Positions 7,680 to 16,618 of a DNA stretch of 19,426 nucleotides are shown piece after piece. The notes beneath the pieces are model-generated. The model had not been told where the DNA came from, did no database searches, and saw only the letters and a list, made by a program, of their open reading frames with translations. The stretch's first letter is position 1. Each line of letters starts with the position of its first letter. The stretch comes from Phycisphaeraceae bacterium (GTDB lineage: Bacteria; Planctomycetota; Phycisphaerae; Phycisphaerales; Phycisphaeraceae), in NCBI GenBank assembly GCA_029260675.1, contig JAJDCV010000212.1, positions 1-19,426 on the forward strand. The letters are read 5' to 3'. A program made the translations under genes and the position numbers.

Positions 7680-10600
7680 ATGAGTCGTTTCTCCACCAGC
7701 CGCATGTACGTATCCCGGATGCTTTGCAAGCCCGTGGCGCTGGCCCTACTTGCACTCGCGACCGTCGCGATGACCGCCAGCCAGGCTCACGCCGCCGACC
7801 CGGTGATACGCCAGGTCCTGGGCATCGATCACGACGCCGCCATCAACGGCCGGACCAACATCACCGCCAAGGTCGGGGGAACCCCGGACCAGGTGGTGTT
7901 CGCACTGAGTGGCCCGCTGTCGCGGACGTCCGTGCGGACCACGTCGCCGTACTTCTTCCTGAGCAACGCCGAGGGCAACCCCCGGTACTGGAACACCGCC
8001 AACGCCCCCGAGGGCGCCTACACCATGCGCGTCAAGGCGATCAAGAACGGCCGCGTCGCCGACTCCGTCGCCATCAACTTCACGATCGACCACGGCGCCA
8101 TCGAGCAGAACTCGCTGCCCCGCAGGCAGCGCGCCCGCACCGCTATGGCCGGCGGTACGACCGTCGTCGATTCATCGACCTCCTCGGGCAGTGTCGGCTC
8201 CAATACCGACGCCAAGCGCTCGACTCAACCCCTCATCGGTTTCGCCGGTGATGCACCCGACACATTCGAGCGCGGCTCAGCAGAGACCGTAGGCATCAAC
8301 GTCTCCGGGAAGATCAACGGCAACGCCGACATCCTCGCGATCGCCTGGGACCACGACCGCAGCCAGATCGTGCCCGCCTTCGCGCACAACGTCGACATGA
8401 CCGACCCCCGCATCACCGCCGACAAGCTCGACCTGCTACCGGACGGCCGGATTCAGATCCAGCTTCTGTACCGCGAAAACTCGGTCATCCAGTACAAGAA
8501 GCTGCACGACATCGCCGTCGTCACACCCGCCGGCTCGGTCGACTTAGGCGCCGATGAGCCGGACCCGGTCACCGACCCGACCAAGATCGTCGGCGTCTCC
8601 GGGATCAGCAGTAACGCCGTCGTCAGCGGCGCCGTGAAAATCGAAACCACAACCGACGGCGACACGCCGGACCAGGTCATCTTCAACATCGACGGACCCG
8701 ACGAGCTGACCCACATCGAGATCGACCCGCCCTACGTCCTCCTGGGCGACACCAAGAGCTGGGATACCTCCAAGCACCCCAACGGCGATTACGTCCTCAC
8801 CGTCACCACCCTCATCGGCGGGGACCAGACCGACACGCTATCCATTCCGTTTGCGGTCAATAACGTAATCACGCTGCCGGACCCCGTCGTCGCGTTCCCC
8901 AGCGACGCCCCGGCAACCTACCGCCTGGGTGAAGGCATCAACCTGCCCTACAACGTCGACCGCGACCTGCCCGACAACGCAACCGTCCTGGTCCTCGCCT
9001 GGTCCTCGGCGACCTGGGGCATGGTCGATTCGTTCGCTCACTACATGGACGTGGGCCCATGGCAGATCTCCGCCGACAAACTCGCGCTGCTTCAGCCCGG
9101 ACGCGCACAGCTGCAACTGCTCTACCGCGTCGACAACAAGACGGTCTACAAACGCACCCACGACCTGGAGATCCTCCCGGCCTACAGCGATGTACCGGTC
9201 GATGAACCCGTCGTCGATACCGGCAGTGGCGGGAACGGTTCCGTCGATGACAATCCCACCAACAGCGGCTCCGACAACCCACCCCCACCGGACGACACAC
9301 CCGTCGTGGATAGCGGCTCGGGCGGCTCGACCTCCGGTGGTTCCACCGATGGCGGCGGCACAGGTGGTAGCACTGGCGGCAGCAACGGTGGCGATACCGG
9401 TGGCAACACACCGCCCCCGCCCGTCGACGTCGTCAACACCGACCAGCACCCCATGCTGGGGATGAACCTCTCCTTCGTCACCTACTGGACACGCGAGTGG
9501 GTCTTCACCAACGTCCTGCGCCAGTCCCGCGGCTGGATCTCGACCAACACCGGCGGTAACCCCTGGGACAACGGCCAAAGCATCGACACCGACGCCTACG
9601 GCTGGCCCCTGCTCAAGACCGGCCAGGCCGCCGCGACCTACATGCTCAACGCCAACGACGGGCGCTACCCAGGCGGCAAGTACATCTGCACCTACGAGGG
9701 CGATGGCGACGTCGTCTTCTCCTGGGACGCCAAGGTGTCCTCCAGCCAGCCCGGCCGGATCGAAATCAACGTCACACCCAGTGACCAGGGCATCTACATG
9801 CGGATCGAAAACTCCAACCCCGGCAACCACGTCCGCAACGTGAAGATTGTCCACGAAGACCTGGTCGACCACCCAAGCTCGTTCCACCCGCTGTTCGTCG
9901 AGCGCCTGCGGCCGTTCAAGACCCTGCGCTTCATGGACTGGCAGCGGACCAACACGACCCACCAGCGGCGGTGGTCCGACCGCATCACCCCAAATCACCG
10001 CACCCAGGCCGAGCGCGGCGGCGTGGCGATCGAGCTGATGATCGAGCTGGCCAACGAACTCGGCGCGGACCCCTGGCTCTGCATGCCCGCCCAGGCCGAC
10101 GACGACTACATCCGCCGCTTCGCGCAGATGGTCAAGGACCGCCTGCACCCCGGCGGCAAGGTCTACGTCGAGTGGTCCAACGAGATCTGGAACACCCAGT
10201 TCGAGGTCCACAAGTGGATCAAGTCCGAAACGGATAACCAGTCGCTGTCCATGCCGTTCTTCGACATGTGGGCCGCGGAGGCCCGGCGTGATTTCGCGAT
10301 CTGGACGGACGTCTGGGGCAACGACGCCGACCGTGTCGTCCGCGTCGCCGCCAGCCAGGGCGCCCTGTCTTGGGGCACCGGCAAACTGCTGGACCGGATG
10401 AACGGCCAGTTCGACGCCATCGCCCCGTCAACCTACTTCGGCCTCCGCTCGTTTGAAGAACGTGAGCTGAACAGTTCTACGACCGCCAACGACATCATCG
10501 CGATCCTGGAAGAGAACATCGTGACCGATAACCGCCGGTTCTATTCCGAGCACAGCGATCTGGCGCGTCAGTGGGGCCAGACACTGGGCCGGCCCATCAA

Positions 10601-10907
10601 GCTGGTCGCCTACGAGGGCGGCCAGCACCTGGCCGACAGCGGACAGAACAAGCCCCACAAGAACGCCCTGCTCGCGGCGCAAGACCACCCGAAGATGTAT
10701 GATCTGTACCAGCAGAACATGCTTGAGTTCGAACGGGCAGGCGGATCGGTCAACAACATGTTCAACTACGTCGGCCGACGCGACCAGTGGGGCTCTTGGG
10801 GCCACCTGCAGTACCAGGACGAGCCCATCAGCAACGCCCAGAAGTTCAAGGCCATACTGGACTACCCGGGCTCGCAGAAACGCCTGGAGCTGACCACCTT
10901 CGATTAA
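7680..10907 (+). CDS. Secreted modular protein: duplicated beta modules, linker and glycosidase-like barrel
   Basis: 1075-residue exported protein. ATG 7680 is chosen over an in-frame start at 7563 because AGGGAG (7668-7673) precedes it and a good signal peptide follows (basic start, hydrophobic core at about 18-30, AHA-A cleavage near 38). Modules: A1 about 41-137 (Ig-like, with TPDQVVF and PYFFL), B1 about 184-281, A2 about 301-395 (TPDQVIF, PYVLLGD, HPNGDYVLTV), B2 about 401-499, so an A-B pair is duplicated. A Gly/Ser/Thr/Pro/Asp-rich linker covers about 505-585. The C-terminal region at about 590-1060 looks like a glycoside-hydrolase barrel: YVEWSNEIWN gives N834-E835 as candidate acid/base and KLVAYEGGQ gives E979 as candidate nucleophile, the two-glutamate pattern of clan GH-A. 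Its place at the head of the EPS block suggests cutting or binding the polymer, as PslG does in Psl operons. The GH family and substrate are not identified, and a non-catalytic binding role is possible. Confidence 0.85.
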   Translation: MSRFSTSRMYVSRMLCKPVALALLALATVAMTASQAHAADPVIRQVLGIDHDAAINGRTNITAKVGGTPDQVVFALSGPLSRTSVRTTSPYFFLSNAEGNPRYWNTANAPEGAYTMRVKAIKNGRVADSVAINFTIDHGAIEQNSLPRRQRARTAMAGGTTVVDSSTSSGSVGSNTDAKRSTQPLIGFAGDAPDTFERGSAETVGINVSGKINGNADILAIAWDHDRSQIVPAFAHNVDMTDPRITADKLDLLPDGRIQIQLLYRENSVIQYKKLHDIAVVTPAGSVDLGADEPDPVTDPTKIVGVSGISSNAVVSGAVKIETTTDGDTPDQVIFNIDGPDELTHIEIDPPYVLLGDTKSWDTSKHPNGDYVLTVTTLIGGDQTDTLSIPFAVNNVITLPDPVVAFPSDAPATYRLGEGINLPYNVDRDLPDNATVLVLAWSSATWGMVDSFAHYMDVGPWQISADKLALLQPGRAQLQLLYRVDNKTVYKRTHDLEILPAYSDVPVDEPVVDTGSGGNGSVDDNPTNSGSDNPPPPDDTPVVDSGSGGSTSGGSTDGGGTGGSTGGSNGGDTGGNTPPPPVDVVNTDQHPMLGMNLSFVTYWTREWVFTNVLRQSRGWISTNTGGNPWDNGQSIDTDAYGWPLLKTGQAAATYMLNANDGRYPGGKYICTYEGDGDVVFSWDAKVSSSQPGRIEINVTPSDQGIYMRIENSNPGNHVRNVKIVHEDLVDHPSSFHPLFVERLRPFKTLRFMDWQRTNTTHQRRWSDRITPNHRTQAERGGVAIELMIELANELGADPWLCMPAQADDDYIRRFAQMVKDRLHPGGKVYVEWSNEIWNTQFEVHKWIKSETDNQSLSMPFFDMWAAEARRDFAIWTDVWGNDADRVVRVAASQGALSWGTGKLLDRMNGQFDAIAPSTYFGLRSFEERELNSSTTANDIIAILEENIVTDNRRFYSEHSDLARQWGQTLGRPIKLVAYEGGQHLADSGQNKPHKNALLAAQDHPKMYDLYQQNMLEFERAGGSVNNMFNYVGRRDQWGSWGHLQYQDEPISNAQKFKAILDYPGSQKRLELTTFD

Positions 10908-10920
10908 TCATGGAGCCGAA

Positions 10921-12438
10921 TTGGACCCAGGGAACGTCAACGACAACCTAAAGGGTCCGGCCGAAACAGCGCCGCCCCCGGTCACCCCCCCACGCGAGGG
11001 TGACGCGGGGGCGGTCGGCCAATCACCCCACCCGCCGCACGACGGGTCGGTCAAGCCCGATCCGGCCAACGCACCGAGCGTCAAGACGCTGGCCGTCCGC
11101 GGCTCCGCCTGGGCGCTCGGCGGCAACATCACACAACAGGGCATCCGCTTCGCCAGCAACCTCCTGCTGACAAGGCTTCTGCTCCCCGAAGCCTTCGGGC
11201 TGATGACCGTCGTCAACGTCGTGCTCACCGGCCTGCAGATGTTCTCCGACATCGGGATCGGCCCAAGCATCATCCAGCACAAGCGCGGCGAAGACCCCGC
11301 GTTCTACAACACCGCCTGGACCATCCAGGTCATCCGCGGATTTGTCCTGGGCTTAACCGCCATCGCTATCGTCACGCCCCTTGTCTACCTGCTCGGCGGC
11401 GTGATGGGCGCCAACGCACACGACGGCGTCGAACCGGTCTACGCCGACCCCCAGTTGCTGCCTCTGATCTGCGTCGGAGCCCTGTCCGCGGTCATCAGCG
11501 GATTCAACTCCACCAAGCTGTTCACCGTCAACCGCCGGCTGATGATCGGGACGTTGACCCTCATGGAAGTCGCCGTGCAGACCGTCGGCGTCGGTGTCAT
11601 GGCCTACTGGGCCTGGCACTACCACAGCGTCTGGGCACTGGTCGGCGGGAGCCTGGTCACCGCGGCGCTGAAGATGATCCTCAGCCACGCCGTGTTGCCC
11701 GGCGGCAACAACCGCTTCCACTTCGAACGCGAAGCCTTTAACGACCTGATCCGGTACGGGCGCTGGATCTTCCTGAGCACCTCCGCCTTGTTCATCGCCG
11801 CGCAGGGCGACCGCCTGCTGCTTGGGCTCTATGTCAGCAAGGCCGTCCTGGGTGTCTACAGCATCGCCTACTTCCTCAGCGAAGCGCTGGCACAGATGAT
11901 CGCTTTCGTCACACGCCGGGTATTCCTACCCGCGTTCAGCCGGGTCGCACGAGACAACCCCGACCGCATGCGGCAGAATTACTACAAGGTCCGCCTGCGC
12001 CTCGACGCCCTGACACTCCCCGCCGCCGGAGCCTTGATGGTTCTAGGTTCGCAGATCGTCGATCTGCTGTACCCCGAAAAGTACATCGAAGCCGGCTGGA
12101 TGCTTCAAGCCCTGGCGATCCGCGTCGCTTTCGCCTGCACCCTCCCCACCGCGGTGTCCTGCCTGCTGGCGATCGGGGACTCCAAGAGCGTCTTCGCCGG
12201 GAACCTGGGCAAGACCGTCACGCTCCTGGTGGGCATCCCCCTGGGCTGGCACTACGGGCAGATGCACGGCGTGGTGTGGATGATCGCGTTATCGGAACTT
12301 GGGTCGCTACCGATCCTCTGGTGGCGTATGGCCCGGCACGGGTTGCTGTCCCTGCCCCGCGAAGCCTTGGCGGTCGTATTCGTCGCCCTGGGCCTGGGGG
12401 CAGGCTGGCTGGTCAGCACCGCGCTTTCCGGGCTGTAA
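10921..12438 (+). CDS. Wzx-type oligosaccharide flippase (PST/MVF family)
   Basis: 505-residue inner-membrane transporter that probably flips the undecaprenyl-linked repeat unit to the periplasmic face. The first 53 residues are polar and rich in Pro, Gly and Asp. The transporter domain starts with SVKTLAVRGSAWALGGNITQ and NLLLTRLLLPEAFGLM, typical of the PST/MVF group, and continues through about twelve hydrophobic helices. Segments FSDIGIGPSIIQH and FYNTAWTIQVIRGF are characteristic of Wzx-like proteins of the WzxC type. The start is TTG 10921, with GGAG at 10912-10915 five bases upstream; no Met occurs before the second helix, which supports the TTG. It begins 13 bases after the stop of the secreted protein, so they are probably co-transcribed. 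Confidence 0.92.
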   Translation: MDPGNVNDNLKGPAETAPPPVTPPREGDAGAVGQSPHPPHDGSVKPDPANAPSVKTLAVRGSAWALGGNITQQGIRFASNLLLTRLLLPEAFGLMTVVNVVLTGLQMFSDIGIGPSIIQHKRGEDPAFYNTAWTIQVIRGFVLGLTAIAIVTPLVYLLGGVMGANAHDGVEPVYADPQLLPLICVGALSAVISGFNSTKLFTVNRRLMIGTLTLMEVAVQTVGVGVMAYWAWHYHSVWALVGGSLVTAALKMILSHAVLPGGNNRFHFEREAFNDLIRYGRWIFLSTSALFIAAQGDRLLLGLYVSKAVLGVYSIAYFLSEALAQMIAFVTRRVFLPAFSRVARDNPDRMRQNYYKVRLRLDALTLPAAGALMVLGSQIVDLLYPEKYIEAGWMLQALAIRVAFACTLPTAVSCLLAIGDSKSVFAGNLGKTVTLLVGIPLGWHYGQMHGVVWMIALSELGSLPILWWRMARHGLLSLPREALAVVFVALGLGAGWLVSTALSGL

Positions 12439-12561
12439 CCCCGTAAAACCACAGGCCTTTTCCCGCAGCACCAAACCCCAATCGCCGATGTACGTACTAT
12501 CCCCTTGTGGGGGGTGTCCCCGCACGCCCGATAACGATATGGCAAGAGATACACCGACCCG
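12439..12561. other. Short intergenic gap with G-tract hairpins
   Basis: A 123-base gap inside the plus-strand block. The G-tract at 12509-12514 can pair either with CCCC upstream (12501-12504) or with CCCC downstream (12518-12521), giving two mutually exclusive small hairpins. An 8-bp palindrome GTACGTAC lies at 12490-12497, followed by a weak -10-like TACTAT. An internal promoter or attenuation site is possible but not established. Confidence 0.4.
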
Positions 12562-14010
12562 ATGACCGAATTGGTCCCCATCACGCTGCTGGCATGGACC
12601 CCCATCGTCCTGCTGATGTTCCTCATGCTCCCCCCGAGGCGCGCGGTCGTCATCGCGTTCATCGCCGCCTGGCTGTTCCTGCCCGTCCCGGTCCCCGATA
12701 GCCTGATCATCCGGGGCCTGCCCGAGCTGGACAAGATGACCGTCACCTGCCTGGCCGTCCTCCTGGGGACCGCGCTCTTCGACAAGAACAGGCTGCTGTC
12801 TTTCCGTCTCAAACGCTTCGATGTCCCCATGATCCTATGGTGCCTTGTCCCGCTGTTCTCCTCGCTGACGAATACCGACGTCACCATCTACAACCACCCC
12901 GCGATCTCCAACCCCATCTATGACGGGCTCAGCGAAGCCCTCAGACAGTCCGTCACCTGGGGGTTGCCCTACCTGATCGGCCGGGTCTACTTCAATAACC
13001 TGACAGCCCTGCGCGAACTGGCGATCGGCATCTTCATCGGCGGGCTGGTCTACATCCCCCTTTGCATCTTTGAACTGAAGATGAGCCCGCAGCTTCACTT
13101 CCTCGCCTACGGACAACACCCCCACGTCGATTTCCGCCAAGGCGTACGCTACGGCGGCTACCGCCCCACCGTCTTCATGGCGCACGGCCTGATGGTCGCG
13201 CTCTGGATGGCGTCGGCGACACTCGTCGGCTGGTGGATGTGGTTCAGCGGCGCGCTCAAAAATCTCAGCGGGGCCCCCGTCGCCCTGCTGGCAGTACCCC
13301 TGCTGCTGGTCACCGTCGCGAGCAAGTCCGTGGCGTCGATCCTGCTGATGGGTGGCGGCCTGGGGTTACTCTATCTCGCCACAAAATCGCGGGCCCGCTG
13401 GCCCATCATCGCGGTCATTGCTGTCGCGCCGTGCTACATGGCCGTCCGGGCCACCGGCCTGTGGGACGGGGTGAGCCTCATCAACTACGTGACCGTCATC
13501 ACAGGCGAAAACCGTGCCGAGTCGCTTCAGGTCCGCTTTATCAACGAAAACCTCCTGAGCCAACGGGCGCTTGAAAAACCCGTCTTCGGCTGGGCCGGAT
13601 GGGGACGATCCCGTGTCTACGACCGCTACGGCAAGGACATCTCCATCACCGACGGCCAGTGGGTCATCGCGCTGGGACAGCACGGCCTGGTCGGGCTAGC
13701 CGCCTTCACCGGAGCCCTGCTTCTGCCCGTCTGGCTGACGCTTAAACGATTCCCCATACGCTTGTGGGCTCACCGCAGTGTCGCCCCCGCCTCCGCTTTG
13801 GCCATGGTCCTGGTCATCTACATGATCGACAACCTGCTCAACGCCATGATCAACCCCGTCTTTATGCTCGTCGCCGGCGCTCTCGCAGGGCAACAGGCCG
13901 TCAGGATACATGTACACAGATCCCGCACACCGGAACAGCGTTCCGAAAACGCTAACGCCACACACCATCCAAGCCCCGACACCCGCGCCGCCGCCGTCGA
14001 ATCACCCTGA
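12562..14010 (+). CDS. Wzy/WaaL-like polysaccharide polymerase or O-antigen ligase
   Basis: 482-residue polytopic membrane protein with around ten or more hydrophobic helices. It probably polymerises lipid-linked repeat units at the periplasmic face (Wzy) or ligates glycan to an acceptor (WaaL). The large loop after the helix at about 281-298 carries the arginine-rich pattern ENRAESLQVRFINENLL (316-332) followed by EKPVFGWAGWGRSRVYD, as in the O-antigen ligase/polymerase superfamily; R318 and R325 are candidate substrate-binding residues. A further motif, DGQWVIALGQHGLVGL, follows the loop. The C-terminal 40 residues are polar and look disordered. The start is ATG 12562, with only a weak purine run upstream (AAGAGA, about 12 bases away). 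Immediately downstream of Wzx, it fits a Wzx/Wzy-dependent pathway. Sequence cannot separate polymerase from ligase. Confidence 0.88.
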   Translation: MTELVPITLLAWTPIVLLMFLMLPPRRAVVIAFIAAWLFLPVPVPDSLIIRGLPELDKMTVTCLAVLLGTALFDKNRLLSFRLKRFDVPMILWCLVPLFSSLTNTDVTIYNHPAISNPIYDGLSEALRQSVTWGLPYLIGRVYFNNLTALRELAIGIFIGGLVYIPLCIFELKMSPQLHFLAYGQHPHVDFRQGVRYGGYRPTVFMAHGLMVALWMASATLVGWWMWFSGALKNLSGAPVALLAVPLLLVTVASKSVASILLMGGGLGLLYLATKSRARWPIIAVIAVAPCYMAVRATGLWDGVSLINYVTVITGENRAESLQVRFINENLLSQRALEKPVFGWAGWGRSRVYDRYGKDISITDGQWVIALGQHGLVGLAAFTGALLLPVWLTLKRFPIRLWAHRSVAPASALAMVLVIYMIDNLLNAMINPVFMLVAGALAGQQAVRIHVHRSRTPEQRSENANATHHPSPDTRAAAVESP

Positions 14011-14045
14011 CCCCGACCTTCTTCTTTGACCACGCCACCCAACGC

Positions 14046-15008
14046 ATGAGAACCCTCATCATCATCGTGAACTACCGCACAGCCGACCTCACCGTCGATT
14101 GCCTGCGCTCACTCGATGCCGAGGTCCACTCACTCCAAGACGCCCGTGTCGTCGTCACCGACAACGACTCCGGCGACGACTCACCCACACAGATCCAGCG
14201 AGCCATTGAAGAAAACAACTGGGGCACCTGGGCCTCCCTCATGCCGCTTGACCGCAACGGCGGGTTCGCCTTCGGCAACAACCAGGCCATCCGCCCGGCA
14301 ATCGAAAGCGACAACCCCCCCGATTTCGTGCTGCTATTAAACCCCGACACCGTTATCCGTCCGGGCGCTGTGACCAGGCTCATCGAATTCATGCGGGGAA
14401 ACCCCAAGGTCGGGATCGCCGGCAGCCGACTGGAAGACCCCGACGGCACGCCCCAACGCTCCGCCTTCCGATTCCCCACCACACGATCCGAACTCGACGA
14501 CGGCCTAAGACTCGGCGTGGTTTCGCGCATGCTCACCAGCAGCTGCATCGCGCCCCCTGTCCGTGACGATGCGCACCGCACCGACTGGGTCGCCGGCGCT
14601 TCCATGATCATCAGGCGTGAAGTCTTCGACGACGCCGGGCTCATGGACGAGGGCTACTTCATGTACTACGAGGAGGTCGACTTCTGCCTCCGCGCGCTGC
14701 GTGCCGGTTGGCCCTGCTGGTACGTCCCCGGCAGCCGAGTCGTCCACCTGGTCGGCCAGGCCTCCGGTGTCACCATCAAAAACACACGGCCCAAACGCAG
14801 GCCCGACTACTGGTTCGACTCGCGGCGACGATACTTCGTCAAGAACCATGGCCTGCTCCACACCGCCATCACCGACGCCGCCTGGGCGCTGGGCTACGCC
14901 TCCTACCGCCTCCGCCGCGTCATCCAGCGAAAGCCCGACACCGACCCCCCCAAACTACTCTATGATTTCGTCCGTCACAGCGTCCTGATGAAAGGCGTCA
15001 GGGTTTGA
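14046..15008 (+). CDS. Family-2 glycosyltransferase, rhamnosyltransferase-like (WbbL type)
   Basis: 320-residue soluble GT-A glycosyltransferase. The IIVNYRTADLTVDCLRSL start, TDNDSGDDS (38-46), LDRNGGFAFGNNQAI (68-82), LLLNPDT (96-102), the VAGASMIIRREVF acceptor segment and YYEEVDFCLRALRAGW (207-222) are all features of the WbbL/rhamnosyltransferase branch of GT2. The NPD triad replaces the usual DxD, as is common in that branch. It probably adds rhamnose or a related deoxysugar to the growing lipid-linked repeat in the cytoplasm; the donor is inferred, not shown. ATG 14046 begins 35 bases after the polymerase gene, with a poor ribosome site. Its TGA overlaps the TTG of the next gene, which suggests coupled translation. 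Confidence 0.92.
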   Translation: MRTLIIIVNYRTADLTVDCLRSLDAEVHSLQDARVVVTDNDSGDDSPTQIQRAIEENNWGTWASLMPLDRNGGFAFGNNQAIRPAIESDNPPDFVLLLNPDTVIRPGAVTRLIEFMRGNPKVGIAGSRLEDPDGTPQRSAFRFPTTRSELDDGLRLGVVSRMLTSSCIAPPVRDDAHRTDWVAGASMIIRREVFDDAGLMDEGYFMYYEEVDFCLRALRAGWPCWYVPGSRVVHLVGQASGVTIKNTRPKRRPDYWFDSRRRYFVKNHGLLHTAITDAAWALGYASYRLRRVIQRKPDTDPPKLLYDFVRHSVLMKGVRV

Positions 15009-15577
15009 CCGATCAGGCAACACAACCCAACACCCCCGGCCCCCCGGCTCCCCCCGGCCTCTGCGCTCAGATCAAGGCAGACTGGATCGCTCACGGCAGG
15101 GACTGGACCCTCCCCGGGTTCCGCGCCGTGGCTGTCGCACGCTTTGGCGCCTGGCGTATGAATATCAGGCCCAAGCTGTTGCGCGCCCCGCTCAGCATCC
15201 TCTACCGGGTCATGTACCGACGGGTACGAAACGTCTACGGCATCGAGCTGCCTTACAGCACAACACTCGGCCGAAACGTCGTCTTCGAGCACCAGGGCGC
15301 GGTCGTGATTCATGGCTGTGCAACCATCGGCGACGGCTGCATCATCCGTCAGGGCGTCACACTCGGTAACCGCACACTCGATCAGCCCCTGGACGCACCG
15401 ACCCTCGGCAAGAACGTCAACGTCGGTGCCGGCGCGAAGATCCTCGGCGGCATCACGATTGGCGACAATGCGGTCATCGGCGCAAACGCCGTGGTCCTCA
15501 ATGACGTCCCCCCCGGCGCGCTGGCCGTCGGCGTACCCGCCGTCATCAAAACAAACCGGGAGGCGCCCACCGCATGA
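15005..15577 (+). CDS. CysE-like (serine acetyltransferase family) hexapeptide acetyltransferase
   Basis: 190-residue left-handed beta-helix enzyme of the serine acetyltransferase-like group. It has an N-terminal helical part of about 75 residues that is shorter than the helical domain of true CysE. The beta-helix runs from about 84 to 178 (TTLGRNVVFEHQGAVVIHG, ATIGDGCIIRQGVTLGN, LGKNVNVGAGAKILGG, IGDNAVIGANAVV) and ends in AVGVPAVIK. H96 aligns with the catalytic His of CysE, while the neighbouring Asp is Glu here (E95). In an EPS cluster such proteins probably acetylate a sugar rather than serine; that is inference from context. The TTG start at 15005 overlaps the previous TGA by four bases, with AAAGG at 14991-14995 upstream. 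It also overlaps the next gene through ATGA. Confidence 0.87.
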   Translation: MTDQATQPNTPGPPAPPGLCAQIKADWIAHGRDWTLPGFRAVAVARFGAWRMNIRPKLLRAPLSILYRVMYRRVRNVYGIELPYSTTLGRNVVFEHQGAVVIHGCATIGDGCIIRQGVTLGNRTLDQPLDAPTLGKNVNVGAGAKILGGITIGDNAVIGANAVVLNDVPPGALAVGVPAVIKTNREAPTA

Positions 15578-16617
15578 GCCCCCCCGCCCCACTGAAAAAC
15601 GTCGGCGCGGTCGTCATCGGCCGAAACGAAGGCGCCGCCCTGCACGCCTGCCTCTACAGCACCGCCCCGCGCGTCGCCGCCGTGGTCTACGTCGATTCCG
15701 GCTCCACCGACGACAGCGTCACGTTCGCCAGGGAGCAAGGCGTCGAGGTCATCGAGCTGGACACCTCCGTCCCCTTCACCGCCGCCAGAGCCCGCGATGC
15801 CGGACTTACCAAACTCCTGGAACTCCACCCTACACTCACCTTCGTCCAATTCGTCGACGGCGACTGCGAAGTAGACGGACACTGGCTCGATACCGCACAC
15901 GCCGCGCTAACCGAACCCGGCAACGACAAGCTCGCCGTCGTCTGCGGCCGACGCCGCGAGCGCTTCCCCGATGCCACAAAATACAACCGACACTGCGACA
16001 TGGAGTGGGACACCCCCGTCGGAGAAACCAAGGCCTGCGGCGGCGATGCCATGATGCGCATCAGCGCCTATCAGCAGGCCGGCGGATTCAACACCACATT
16101 GATCTGCGGCGAAGAGCCCGAGCTCTGCGTCCGGCTACGGCAGGCCGGGTGGACCATCCAACGCCTCGACGCCGAGATGACCCTCCATGACGCCAAGATA
16201 ACCAAGTTCCACCAGTTCTGGAGACGCTCGGTCCGTGGCGGCTGGGCCTACGCTCAGGGCGCCGCGATGCACGGCAAACCCCCCGAACGCCACTGCGTCA
16301 GACAGTCCCGAAATACCTGGTTTTACGGGACCATCCTGCCGATAATCCTCCTTGGGCTTGGGTGGCTCACTTATGGCATCAGCCTGGCGCTGCTCGTGGC
16401 GATCTACGCTCGCCACCTCGTCAAGGTCCGCAACGTCCGGCTAAGCCGGGGCGACAGCCCAAAGCACGCCTGGTCCTACGCCCGGCTGGCCACGATCGCT
16501 AAACTCCCCGAGGCCCTCGGCCAGGCCCAGTACTGGATCACTCGCATGCGCGGCAAGCAGGCCACCATCATCGAATACAAACCCTCGGGCCAAACCGCCC
16601 GCACCGGAGAAGCCTAA
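15574..16617 (+). CDS. Family-2 glycosyltransferase with C-terminal membrane helices
   Basis: 347-residue GT2. VGAVVIGRNEGAALHACL opens the nucleotide-binding fold, VDSGSTDDSV (40-49) follows, and DGDCE (95-99) supplies the metal-binding DxD. GGDAMMRISAYQQAGGFN and GEEPELCVRLRQAGW (179-193) form the acceptor side with the catalytic ED/EE region. Two hydrophobic segments at about 249-281 suggest the C-terminus sits in the inner membrane. It probably extends the lipid-linked repeat unit; the sugar is unknown. The ATG overlaps the previous TGA in an ATGA arrangement, and the stop is one base before the next GTG, so it lies firmly within the operon. Confidence 0.92.
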   Translation: MSPPAPLKNVGAVVIGRNEGAALHACLYSTAPRVAAVVYVDSGSTDDSVTFAREQGVEVIELDTSVPFTAARARDAGLTKLLELHPTLTFVQFVDGDCEVDGHWLDTAHAALTEPGNDKLAVVCGRRRERFPDATKYNRHCDMEWDTPVGETKACGGDAMMRISAYQQAGGFNTTLICGEEPELCVRLRQAGWTIQRLDAEMTLHDAKITKFHQFWRRSVRGGWAYAQGAAMHGKPPERHCVRQSRNTWFYGTILPIILLGLGWLTYGISLALLVAIYARHLVKVRNVRLSRGDSPKHAWSYARLATIAKLPEALGQAQYWITRMRGKQATIIEYKPSGQTARTGEA

Positions 16618-16618
16618 A

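Noticed and set aside
9200..9430. Repetitive GGC/GGT-rich DNA considered as a tandem repeat array or CRISPR-like element
   Set aside because: It encodes the in-frame Gly/Ser/Pro linker of the secreted protein; repeats are irregular and there are no spacers.
8838..10211. Long open frame (457 codons) on the minus strand opposite the secreted protein
   Set aside because: Typical antisense shadow of GC-rich coding DNA: Val/Asp/Gly-rich composition, no motif, and the plus-strand protein has a signal peptide and recognisable modules.
15312..16190. Plus-strand open frame of 292 codons overlapping the acetyltransferase and GT2
   Set aside because: Its translation is Arg/Pro/Ser-rich without domains, and both overlapped genes show clear family motifs in another frame.
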